The position numbers and the translations under genes are program-made. Shown here one piece after another: positions 52,556-60,681 of a stretch of 64,000 nt of DNA. How positions within the stretch are numbered: position 1 is the stretch's first letter; each line of letters begins with the position of its first letter. Under the pieces are notes generated by a model. That model made no database searches, was not told where the DNA came from, and worked only from the letters and a program-made list of their open reading frames with translations. Source of the DNA: Clostridium_AQ sp900552125 (GTDB lineage Bacteria; Bacillota_I; Bacilli_A; Erysipelotrichales; Erysipelotrichaceae); assembly GCA_037892765.1 (NCBI GenBank), contig JBBKBW010000002.1; one strand, written 5' to 3'.

Positions 52556-52593
52556 TATATCACATACATTAAGAAATGTACACTCATTGTTTA

Positions 52594-52602
52594 ATTATAA
52601 CA
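52594..52602 (-). promoter_or_regulatory. Extended -10 before scpA
   Basis: TGTTATAAT on the minus strand (52602-52594), overlapping the T-run of the spoVAF terminator; about 72 bp before scpA. Confidence 0.4.
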
Positions 52603-52636
52603 AAAAAATGCATGAAATTGTAGATTAATTTCATGC
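52602..52636 (-). terminator. Terminator of the spoVA operon
   Basis: Perfect 10-bp stem GCATGAAATT / AATTTCATGC, 7-nt loop, then ATTTTTTT on the minus strand. Confidence 0.85.
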
Positions 52637-52648
52637 TTAATAAATTCA

Positions 52649-54007
52649 TTATACTTTTTTCTTCTTATCATAACGCGATTGCCCCAAAAGGATACGTTTA
52701 CATTCCTTATAGGAAAATGGAATGATAGGATATAAATATGGATATTTAATTGTTTTCGTCGATAATAATACAATAATATGAAGAAACAGACCAATACAGA
52801 AGCCGCTTACTCCAAATGCAAGCGCAAAGCATTCCATGATCATACGGAATATTTTATTCGCTAAAGATAATTCATAACTTGGTGTTAATAAATTACCTAT
52901 ATTCACTAAAGCTACCATAATCAGAACTTCTTCAGTATAAGCTCCAATCTGAATCGCAATATCCCCCAATAAGAATACTGCCACAAAGCTCATTATACTA
53001 GAAAGTATGGTAGGCGTATGAATTAATGACTGCCTTATCCATTCGACGATTATATCCGCAATAATAACTTGAAAACCAAACTCATACACATTGACATTAC
53101 GTAAAGGCAAAGCTAACAAAGTCGGATTCTGATCAATCACTAATCCGATCCATAATGGCAATAAATATAATGAAAATAATATCCCCATAAATCGCAGCAG
53201 CCTTGTAAATACCGCAACGATTGTTGTCTGTGTATATTCTTCAATCTGTTTTGTCTGTTCAAAAAAAGTAGTAGGAAGAATAATCGCTGTTGGTGAATTA
53301 TCCACTAGAATAACCATATACCCCTGTAAGATATGAATTGCACATATATCAGGACGTTCACAATAGCGTACATGAGGATATGGATTCCAGGTTTTCCCGT
53401 ATAACATTTCAACTAGATTTCGTTCACTCAAAATTTCACTTTCATTTAATTGTTTCATACGCTGTTCAAAATCAGTTATGATATCTTGATCTAACAATCC
53501 ATCAATATATAGAGAAACAATATCCGTTCTTGTTTTTGCCTGATTCTTACTCATAGACACAACTAAATCAGGGTTACGTATTCGCCTTCGAATTAAACCT
53601 ACATTTAAGATAATATTCTCCACAAAGCCATCATGAGCTCCACGCACACTCTTTTCGACATTCGGTTCTGCTGTAGAACGAGAGGGATAATATCTTGTTT
53701 CTACACAATAATAAACATCACTATCTTCTAATAAAACTAGACATTGTCCGCTTAACATCTGTGTAATAGCCTTATCTAGCTTTTCTACTTCATCAACGGC
53801 ACCTGGATAGAATGTTGTTTGTAGATGATTGCCAGCGGTTATGACAAACCCTTCTACTACAGAAGATATTAGTTTACTATCCGTTAAAGAGGACAAAAAT
53901 ATTAACCAGACTTCCTTATCTTGTATGTGGATATGACGATATACAATATCAAATGAAGGCGATAACTGATTTTGTACCTCTATAAAACGATCCTGAAGTT
54001 TTTTCAT
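52649..54007 (-). CDS. spoVAF: Stage V sporulation protein AF (GerA-family membrane protein)
   Basis: 452 aa. A soluble GerA-like N-terminal domain (to about 230) and 4-5 membrane helices after it. Motifs ...NVEKSVRGAHDGFVENI and NVGLIRRRIRNPDL are typical. In spores it sits in the inner membrane and helps germination. Last gene of spoVAC-D-E-F; ATG shares a base with the spoVAE stop. Confidence 0.93.
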   Translation of the reverse strand: MKKLQDRFIEVQNQLSPSFDIVYRHIHIQDKEVWLIFLSSLTDSKLISSVVEGFVITAGNHLQTTFYPGAVDEVEKLDKAITQMLSGQCLVLLEDSDVYYCVETRYYPSRSTAEPNVEKSVRGAHDGFVENIILNVGLIRRRIRNPDLVVSMSKNQAKTRTDIVSLYIDGLLDQDIITDFEQRMKQLNESEILSERNLVEMLYGKTWNPYPHVRYCERPDICAIHILQGYMVILVDNSPTAIILPTTFFEQTKQIEEYTQTTIVAVFTRLLRFMGILFSLYLLPLWIGLVIDQNPTLLALPLRNVNVYEFGFQVIIADIIVEWIRQSLIHTPTILSSIMSFVAVFLLGDIAIQIGAYTEEVLIMVALVNIGNLLTPSYELSLANKIFRMIMECFALAFGVSGFCIGLFLHIIVLLSTKTIKYPYLYPIIPFSYKECKRILLGQSRYDKKKKV

Positions 54008-54357
54008 TAATCTTTTGGGCGAAAGATGAGAGCCGCTAAAAAGGCAAAGAGAATACCGCTTGTAATACCAGCTGCTGTTAAATCAAACATTCCTAGTAAT
54101 ATACCAATCAATCCATCACTTTGTGCTTTTGCGATTGCCCCGTGAATCAGGGAATGCCCAAAACTAGTGATAGGAAGTGACGCCCCCATACCCGCAAATT
54201 CAATCAAACGATCATACCATCCAAATGTATCAAGAGCAGCACCTACTACAACAAAGATCGATGTAATATGTCCAGCCGTAAGTTTTGTATTATCATAAAT
54301 AAGCTGTCCAACTAAACATATGGTGCCACATACAAAAAATGCAGATAATACCATCAT
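54007..54357 (-). CDS. spoVAE: Stage V sporulation protein AE
   Basis: 116 aa, several hydrophobic segments, SpoVAEb type (KLTAGHITSIFVVVGAALD, ITSFGHSLIHGA). Part of the dipicolinate channel. Overlaps spoVAD by 4 bp. Confidence 0.92.
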   Translation of the reverse strand: MMVLSAFFVCGTICLVGQLIYDNTKLTAGHITSIFVVVGAALDTFGWYDRLIEFAGMGASLPITSFGHSLIHGAIAKAQSDGLIGILLGMFDLTAAGITSGILFAFLAALIFRPKD

Positions 54358-55352
54358 TGCTCATCACTCCTTTCATAAACGATTGCATGCGCGATACATG
54401 GAATTGTTCCTTTCTGCGCAACAGATACTGGAGATAATAACGCTCCTGTTGCGACCACCATGATACGATTACACTCTCCTTTTTCTATTTTTTCTAATAA
54501 AGATGTCATCGATACACACATACTGCATCCGCATCCGCTTCCTCCACAAAATACATCCTGATTTTCTATATCATAAATCATTAAACCACAATCCTGTAAC
54601 TGCTGATCTAATTTCATTTGTTTCTGTGTCATTAAATCTTTTAAAAACGCATAACCAATTTTTGATAAATCTCCTGTTACTATAAGATCATAATCTTTAA
54701 CTTCTCGTTTCATATCCTGCAAATGCTGTTGAATCGTATCAAAAGCTGCCGGAGCCATTGCTAATCCCATATCATTAGCATCTTTATGTCCCCAATCTAC
54801 AATTCTTCCTGGAGTAAAGGAAGAAACTTTAATTTTAGTTTTCTTATTTGATAACAAAACAGCTCCAGCACCTGTAACCGTAGTAGTTGTTGTTGGTTTT
54901 TTTTGAATTCCATACTCATTAGGAAATCGAAACTGACGTTCTGCAGTAGCAACATGAGAACACGTAAATGCTAATACCTGTTTTGCTAAGGATTGATTCA
55001 CCCATATGGAAGCAAGTCCTATCGCAAGAGAAGATGTTGAACATGCTCCATAAACTCCAATAAAAGGTATACCTAAATCTTTTACAGCATAATGGGAACT
55101 GGTCAGCTGATTTATTAAATCTCCGCCGATCATTATATCAATATCATTAATTGTCTGATTCCCTTTACGAAGCGTATGATCAATCGCGTCTTTTACCAAT
55201 ACCCTCTCTGCTTTTTCAAAACTATCCTCACCGCAATATAAATCATCATAATATGAGTCATAATAATCCTTTAAAGGACCTTTTTTTTCTGTAGGTCCTA
55301 CAGCAGTTCCTCTTGATTGCACATATACATTCTGAAATTTTATCGTTTTCAT
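54354..55352 (-). CDS. spoVAD: Stage V sporulation protein AD
   Basis: 332 aa thiolase-like fold; Cys in GVYGACSTSSLA. SpoVAD binds dipicolinate in B. subtilis. ATG 55352 has GGTGG from the end of spoVAC; the longer frame is out of place. Confidence 0.93.
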   Translation of the reverse strand: MKTIKFQNVYVQSRGTAVGPTEKKGPLKDYYDSYYDDLYCGEDSFEKAERVLVKDAIDHTLRKGNQTINDIDIMIGGDLINQLTSSHYAVKDLGIPFIGVYGACSTSSLAIGLASIWVNQSLAKQVLAFTCSHVATAERQFRFPNEYGIQKKPTTTTTVTGAGAVLLSNKKTKIKVSSFTPGRIVDWGHKDANDMGLAMAPAAFDTIQQHLQDMKREVKDYDLIVTGDLSKIGYAFLKDLMTQKQMKLDQQLQDCGLMIYDIENQDVFCGGSGCGCSMCVSMTSLLEKIEKGECNRIMVVATGALLSPVSVAQKGTIPCIAHAIVYERSDEQ

Positions 55353-55353
55353 A

Positions 55354-55794
55354 TTAACCACCAAAGAACAGATATCGTAACGTACCAAACACAAATGCCG
55401 AAGTAATTCCATACGTTAACACTGAACCTGCTAATTTAAACATATTACTGCCAATACCATAAATAGGCCCTTCAAAACGACCTTCCATCGCACAAGAAGT
55501 AAGGCTATTCGCAAACCCGCTAATTGGAACAAATAATCCTGCTCCACAAAACTGGGCAATCTTGTCATATACCCCTAAGCCAGTTAATAATGCAGTTAAT
55601 AAAATTACACTTACTACACTAACTGATACAGCACTTTCTTTATCTAAATCAAACAAATACATACAGCCTGTCATATACAGCTGCATTACTGCCGCAAGAG
55701 TTCCGCCACTTACAAATGCTGATATAGCATTACGTAGTTTATGATTTTTCGGACCATGTTTTTTGGCGGTATCCTGTATTAATTTCTTATTCAT
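55354..55794 (-). CDS. spoVAC: Stage V sporulation protein AC
   Basis: 146 aa, about four helices, mechanosensitive channel component of DPA release (FVSGGTLAAVMQLY, VPISGFANSLTS). ATG 55794 follows AAGGAGTGATGAT. Upstream is a CATACTA -10-like element. The minimal C-D-E-F set without AA/AB resembles clostridial spore operons. Confidence 0.92.
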   Translation of the reverse strand: MNKKLIQDTAKKHGPKNHKLRNAISAFVSGGTLAAVMQLYMTGCMYLFDLDKESAVSVSVVSVILLTALLTGLGVYDKIAQFCGAGLFVPISGFANSLTSCAMEGRFEGPIYGIGSNMFKLAGSVLTYGITSAFVFGTLRYLFFGG

Positions 55795-55814
55795 ATCATC
55801 ACTCCTTCTTGAGA

Positions 55815-55821
55815 TAGTATG
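55815..55821 (-). promoter_or_regulatory. Forespore (sigma-G/F-like) -10 before spoVAC
   Basis: CATACTA on the minus strand matches the CATAMTA -10 of forespore sigmas; TGCTTA lies 19 bp upstream, a poor -35 match. Confidence 0.4.
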
Positions 55822-55823
55822 CT

Positions 55824-55897
55824 CCAATAATTTTTGCTTATAAGCAAGTTCATAAAATCTACACATAACAATCAAATTATCATCGTGAAATTATTGG
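55824..55897. repeat. Inverted repeat and palindrome in the spoVAC/cwlD divergent region
   Basis: CCAATAATTT (55824-55833) and AAATTATTGG (55888-55897) are a perfect 10-bp inverted repeat. Next to the left arm is a 14-bp palindrome TTGCTTATAAGCAA (about 55834-55847). Confidence 0.75.
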
Positions 55898-55932
55898 ATA
55901 CTGTTTATGAAAAAAGACGAGGAAATGATTAC

Positions 55933-56634
55933 ATGAAACCCATCAAGATTCTAAGCTGTATCGTTTTATTACTATTTGCTGGAATTTTTACATTATGGAA
56001 GTGCTATACACCAAATTTAGAAGAAAAAGATTATATAAATAATGTACAGGCAGCATCTTATCAGAATGATAGTACTGTAATTGTATTGGATGCCGGTCAT
56101 GGAGGATATGATAACGGAAGTTTAGCCTATGATGGCACAATGGAAAAAGACATTACATTAGCCATTACCTTATTAGTTGGAGAATATTTAAACAATGCCG
56201 GTTATCAAGTTGTTTATACTCGTACAAGTGATGAGGTCATATGGTCAAATGATAATTTAGATGATTTATCCACAAGAGTACAGATTGCGGAAGATGTGAA
56301 TGCTGACTATTTCATCTCTATTCATTTAAATGCTGGTCAGTATGGAGATGATGCAAGAGGTTTTGAAGCTTATACAGATTTTGAAGATGAAGAAATCTTA
56401 CATATGATTGAATCTATTGAAGAAAATTTAACGCAACTATCCTATACACAAAATCGTGATATTAAAAGCACCGAAGAATCTTCTTTATATGTAATAGATA
56501 AGAACTCTATTCCTGCTATGCTGCTGGAATTAGGTTTTATTACCGATTATCAGGATGTTAGTTATCTAACTAACCAAACTGGACAGGAAAATATTGCCAA
56601 TGCGATAGCGAGAGGAATCTTAGCAAATCTATAG
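55933..56634 (+). CDS. cwlD: N-acetylmuramoyl-L-alanine amidase, CwlD-like
   Basis: 233 aa. An N-terminal signal/anchor (LSCIVLLLFAGIFTLW) then Amidase_3: LDAGHGGYDNG (His), the E-containing EKDITLAITL, SIHLNAG, LLELGFITD. CwlD makes muramic-delta-lactam in cortex; similar length. Divergent from spoVA supports that. ATG 55933 follows GAGGAAATG-like site. Confidence 0.87.
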   Translation: MKPIKILSCIVLLLFAGIFTLWKCYTPNLEEKDYINNVQAASYQNDSTVIVLDAGHGGYDNGSLAYDGTMEKDITLAITLLVGEYLNNAGYQVVYTRTSDEVIWSNDNLDDLSTRVQIAEDVNADYFISIHLNAGQYGDDARGFEAYTDFEDEEILHMIESIEENLTQLSYTQNRDIKSTEESSLYVIDKNSIPAMLLELGFITDYQDVSYLTNQTGQENIANAIARGILANL

Positions 56635-56681
56635 CTATTTTGTCGAGTTTCAGCTATAATAATTAGTTGAGGTGAGACAAT

Positions 56682-57206
56682 ATGCAGAAAAAACTATCTT
56701 CAAAGTCTGTTTATGAGGGTGCCATCTTTCAAATGACTAGAGATGAAGTTGAAATTAATGGACAAGTATTTCCTCGTGATGTAATTCATCATGATGGGGG
56801 TGTTGGGGTTCTAGCAATCAAAGATGGGAAAATACTGCTTGTCAAACAATACCGTTATGCTGTACAAGAAGAAACATTAGAAGTCCCTGCAGGAAAACTG
56901 GAAAAAGGAGAAGATCCTTGTACTTGTGGGCTAAGAGAATTAGAGGAAGAAAGTGGCTATACCACAGAACGTCTAGAAACACTTTGTACCCTATACTCTA
57001 CTCCAGGCTTTTGCAGTGAGAAAATTTATTTATACTGGACAAAGAAATTAATTCCTGTAGAACATCCTCGAGCTATGGATGAAGATGAAGATATCGAAGT
57101 AGTATGGATTGATGTTCGAAGAGCTCAGGCTATGGTAAATGATGGAACCATTCAAGATGCTAAGACAATCATTGCCATTCAATTCGCAAATCTATATTTA
57201 TTGTAA
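56682..57206 (+). CDS. nudF: ADP-ribose pyrophosphatase, Nudix family
   Basis: 174 aa. Nudix box GKLEKGEDPCTCGLRELEEE(SG) with the metal Glu residues. Hydrolyses ADP-ribose to AMP and ribose 5-phosphate. AGGTGA precedes the ATG, close downstream of cwlD. Own terminator. Confidence 0.92.
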   Translation: MQKKLSSKSVYEGAIFQMTRDEVEINGQVFPRDVIHHDGGVGVLAIKDGKILLVKQYRYAVQEETLEVPAGKLEKGEDPCTCGLRELEEESGYTTERLETLCTLYSTPGFCSEKIYLYWTKKLIPVEHPRAMDEDEDIEVVWIDVRRAQAMVNDGTIQDAKTIIAIQFANLYLL

Positions 57207-57240
57207 TCGTGAATTCATTATTGAGTTTACGATTTTTTTA
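57205..57240 (+). terminator. Terminator after nudF
   Basis: AATCGTGAA / TTTACGATT (one G-U), 12-nt loop, then seven T. Confidence 0.8.
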
Positions 57241-57607
57241 ATTATTTTCTAATCAAATACCTTATAATAATATCTGCACCAAATTTAATATCATAAGTCG
57301 TTAATTGATGAATCTGAATCATTATTTCTACATTAATTCATAATACAACAACACCTAATATTGAACCCAAAATAACCTTCTTCTAACCATTGCTTATACG
57401 CTAACTCTTATCTAATTTCTTTATATTATATAATTACAATTAAAAAGCTGTATATCTCTAAAACAACTAGAAATATACAGTCAAAATTTCAAAATCATTC
57501 AATTTTTTTTCAGAAATAATTTGATAACAATCTGCTCCATACACTCCACTCTTCTCATTGAATGGAATTTCTTCACTCTAATTACCTAACCTTTCATTCA
57601 ATTATAC
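57241..57607. other. Gene-poor AT-rich stretch with a gene remnant
   Basis: No intact ORF. On the minus strand about 35 codons at 57469-57577 read ...FNEKSGVYGADCYQIISE... and then stop, like the end of a decayed gene, with stops upstream. A hairpin terminator lies at 57441-57480. Nothing else recognised. Confidence 0.4.
57441..57480 (-). terminator. Terminator downstream of rdgB-like gene
   Basis: 13-bp arms 57448-57460 / 57468-57480 with one mismatch or wobble, then CTTTTTAA on the minus strand. Confidence 0.6.
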
Positions 57608-58213
57608 CTATTTAAGAATATCTTCAAAAAATATTTTAAATCCCTCTTCCATTGCAGAAGTAGCTACATCCTTGTTTTTCAAATCATAATAATATTCCCC
57701 AGTTTTTATATCTTTTGATAAAGTATCTAATGGAAAGCCATCTACACGCTTTGGATGAGGTTTAGAAACTAACATAAATGGTTCTGTAGCTAAAGAAATA
57801 TCCATGCTGGAATAAATTCTATTTTCACCAAGAATCAGACATATTGCATTTCTATATCGCCCTATTAATTTTCCGCCATGACTCTTTGCTAAAGATGAAT
57901 AGTATGTTATCATCTCATCATCGTTCAATTCCTTTCCATGAACTCTACGTACATGAATTCCTGGCTGTTCCTCATCGTCTAATTCATCAAAATATAGACC
58001 ACTATCACATGAGAAGACAGGTATATGAAATGCTTCATAATAAGCTCTTGCTTTGATTTGAGCATTCTCTAAAGGCGTTTTTCCTATTTCATCTACATTT
58101 GGAATTTTACACTCTAAGTCCTTTAAGCTTATAAGATTTATGCCTAAAGGTTTCGTAACCTTTTCCATGATAAGTATTTTAGCTTTATTCGTAGTCCCAT
58201 ATAACAATTTCAT
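57608..58213 (-). CDS. Non-canonical purine NTP pyrophosphatase (RdgB/Ham1-like)
   Basis: 201 aa. GTTNKAKIL start and CDSGLYFDEL are the Ham1 motifs, but the rest is divergent. The family removes ITP and XTP. GGGAGAAAG precedes the ATG. It follows a solo DAK-type domain gene and topB. Confidence 0.8.
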   Translation of the reverse strand: MKLLYGTTNKAKILIMEKVTKPLGINLISLKDLECKIPNVDEIGKTPLENAQIKARAYYEAFHIPVFSCDSGLYFDELDDEEQPGIHVRRVHGKELNDDEMITYYSSLAKSHGGKLIGRYRNAICLILGENRIYSSMDISLATEPFMLVSKPHPKRVDGFPLDTLSKDIKTGEYYYDLKNKDVATSAMEEGFKIFFEDILK

Positions 58214-58236
58214 TTACTTTCTCCCGCTTTTTCGAT

Positions 58237-58488
58237 TTATCCTTTTAGCCCTCTAGCTTGTCTATCCATATCTTCAATAACAATATCATAAATTTCTCCA
58301 ATGCTTGAACAATACTCTAATACTTTCCATGGCTCATTTGTATGAAAATGAATTTTTATTAGTTCTTCATCTCCTACCGCCAACAAGCAATCACCTTTAA
58401 AATTATTTGTGAAATATTCACTTATTTTATTTTCATCTAGATTATTCCCTTCGATCAATAATTGTGTATCATACTTAAATTCCAACAT
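58237..58488 (-). CDS. Stand-alone FakA C-terminal-like domain
   Basis: 83 aa. LLAVGDEELIKIHFHTNEPW and GEIYDIVIEDMDRQ match the C-terminal domain of FakA/DAK-like fatty-acid kinases (GDSLVVVGDxxxVKVHVHT). The Dhak ATP domain is missing. Complete with AAAAGGAG start, so it looks like a real small protein. Function unknown. Confidence 0.75.
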   Translation of the reverse strand: MLEFKYDTQLLIEGNNLDENKISEYFTNNFKGDCLLAVGDEELIKIHFHTNEPWKVLEYCSSIGEIYDIVIEDMDRQARGLKG

Positions 58489-58512
58489 ATTTTTATTCTC
58501 CTTTTCAATCTA

Positions 58513-60681
58513 TTATTTGTTCTTTTGTGCTTCTTCCCAAGCTAACTGGAAAGCACTTTTTTCTTGTTTTAATTCTGCTTCCTGTTTTTTATTATAGTTT
58601 CGCAAATCTCGTTTCCCTGCAACATTACGTTTCTCTTTTAGCTTTTCATTCATACGATCAAATTTTTCACGAAAGCCACATACACATGTATATAGTTTTT
58701 TATCTTTTTCTCCTACAACTGTCAATTTTTTATGACAGTTAGGACATCGAGCATTACTAATATAAGATACCTGTTGTTTATAACGACAGCCTGGATTACT
58801 GCATACTAGCATTTTTCCTTTCTTGCCATTTACATCCAATAAATGACTTCCACACTCAGGGCATAATTTCTGTGTCATATTATCATGACGGTAACTAGCT
58901 TCACTTGATTTTACATCATCAACTAGTTGTGATGCATATTGCTGCATCTCTTTAATGAATTTAGAAGATTTTAACTTTCCTTTACTTATCAATGCTAATT
59001 TTTCTTCCCATTTTGCAGTAAGTAAAGCTGAACGCAGTTCTTCCGGCACTAAAGATACTAACTGAATACCTTTACTTAAAGGATATATATAATTTCCACG
59101 TTTTTCAATATAATGAGAAGAAAATAATTTTTCAATGATATCTGCTCTAGTCGCTACAGTTCCAATACCATTTGCATCTTCTAATACAGATTTCATTTTA
59201 GCATTTTTAATAAACTTTGATGGATGTTCCATTGCGGACAATAGACTAGCTTCCGTATAACGAGCTGGTGCTTTTGTGTAATGATTCTGAAGAACTACAT
59301 CTTGAATGAAATATATCAGATTCTTTTTAATGACAGGAAGATTCTGATCATCATTTTCTTCTTCTATGAGTTTTTGTTTTTTATATAATTCACGCCAGCC
59401 TAATTTCTTCCATACTTTTCCATTAGCGTAAAAATCATGATTCTTACATTTTGCATGAATTCTTGTTTTTTCATACTCGCAAGCATCTGATAAAACAGCT
59501 AGAAATCGTCTTACTACTAAATCATAAATTTTTCGCTCATTGCCTGGCATTTTATCTAACTCAACAAATTCCTCTGTTGGAATAATCGCATGATGATCAC
59601 TTACTTTTGTATCATCAACAACTCGTTTACTTATTCGAATATCTTTCTTTAAAATAGACTGTACATAAGGTTCATATTCATCAATCGCAATTGCTTTTAA
59701 TCGATCTTTTAAAGTAGGAACTATATCTGAGCTAAGATAACGTGAATCCGTTCTTGGATATGTCAATACTTTGTGTATTTCATATAAATCCTGCATATAA
59801 TTTAATGTCTCTTTCGCACTAAATCCATAACGAAGATTAGCATCTCTTTGTAGTTCTGTTAAATCATATAATTGTGGAGGCAATTCCTTTCCTGCTTTTG
59901 TTTCTACATTTACTATTGTTACTGCCTGATTTCTTAATTCATGCTGAATCTGCTCTGCTTTCTGTTTATCATAGATTGCATTATTAGCCTGATTACGATA
60001 TTCCAGCGTAAAATTCCCTGTATTTATATGAATCGTAAAATATTCTTTAGGTACAAATTTACGAATTTCTTCCTCTTTATCCACAATCATTGCCAATGTT
60101 GGTGTCTGTACACGACCAGCTGATAGCTGTGCATTGTATTTACATGTTAATGCTCGTGTAGTATTTAAACCAACAAGCCAGTCGGCCTCTGCTCTACATT
60201 TTGCACTATAATATAAATTTTCATAATCCTTCGCATCTTTCAAATGAGCAAAACCATCTTTAATCGCTTTATCCGTCTGTGAAGAAATCCATAAGCGCTT
60301 CAATGGCTTTTGTACATTAGCTTTTTCAATGATCCATCGAGCAACTAATTCCCCTTCTCTTCCTGCATCTGTTGCGATAATAATTTCATTTATATCCTTA
60401 CGCTGCATCAATGTTTTCACTAACTTAAATTGTTTACTTGTCTTAGGAATGACTTTAGTTTTCATATATTTAGGAAGCATTGGTAAGTCTTCCATATTCC
60501 AGGTTTCATATCGAGCATCATATTCTTGAGGTTCTGCTAATTCAACTAAATGTCCTAATGCCCATGATACCACATATTGTTTTCCTTCTAAGAAACCATC
60601 TTTTTTTATGTTACAGCCTAGTACTCTTCCAATTTCTCTTCCTACGCTTGGTTTTTCTGCCAGTACAAATTGTTTACTCAT
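58513..60681 (-). CDS. topB: DNA topoisomerase III
   Basis: 722 aa type IA topoisomerase. Toprim domain (LAEKPSVGREIGRVLG, ATDAGREGELVARW), catalytic Tyr in TYPRTDSRYLS, and C-terminal zinc ribbons (CPECGSHLL, CPNCHKKL). Overlaps the MutS-like gene by 4 bp (ATGA). Confidence 0.94.
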   Translation of the reverse strand: MSKQFVLAEKPSVGREIGRVLGCNIKKDGFLEGKQYVVSWALGHLVELAEPQEYDARYETWNMEDLPMLPKYMKTKVIPKTSKQFKLVKTLMQRKDINEIIIATDAGREGELVARWIIEKANVQKPLKRLWISSQTDKAIKDGFAHLKDAKDYENLYYSAKCRAEADWLVGLNTTRALTCKYNAQLSAGRVQTPTLAMIVDKEEEIRKFVPKEYFTIHINTGNFTLEYRNQANNAIYDKQKAEQIQHELRNQAVTIVNVETKAGKELPPQLYDLTELQRDANLRYGFSAKETLNYMQDLYEIHKVLTYPRTDSRYLSSDIVPTLKDRLKAIAIDEYEPYVQSILKKDIRISKRVVDDTKVSDHHAIIPTEEFVELDKMPGNERKIYDLVVRRFLAVLSDACEYEKTRIHAKCKNHDFYANGKVWKKLGWRELYKKQKLIEEENDDQNLPVIKKNLIYFIQDVVLQNHYTKAPARYTEASLLSAMEHPSKFIKNAKMKSVLEDANGIGTVATRADIIEKLFSSHYIEKRGNYIYPLSKGIQLVSLVPEELRSALLTAKWEEKLALISKGKLKSSKFIKEMQQYASQLVDDVKSSEASYRHDNMTQKLCPECGSHLLDVNGKKGKMLVCSNPGCRYKQQVSYISNARCPNCHKKLTVVGEKDKKLYTCVCGFREKFDRMNEKLKEKRNVAGKRDLRNYNKKQEAELKQEKSAFQLAWEEAQKNK

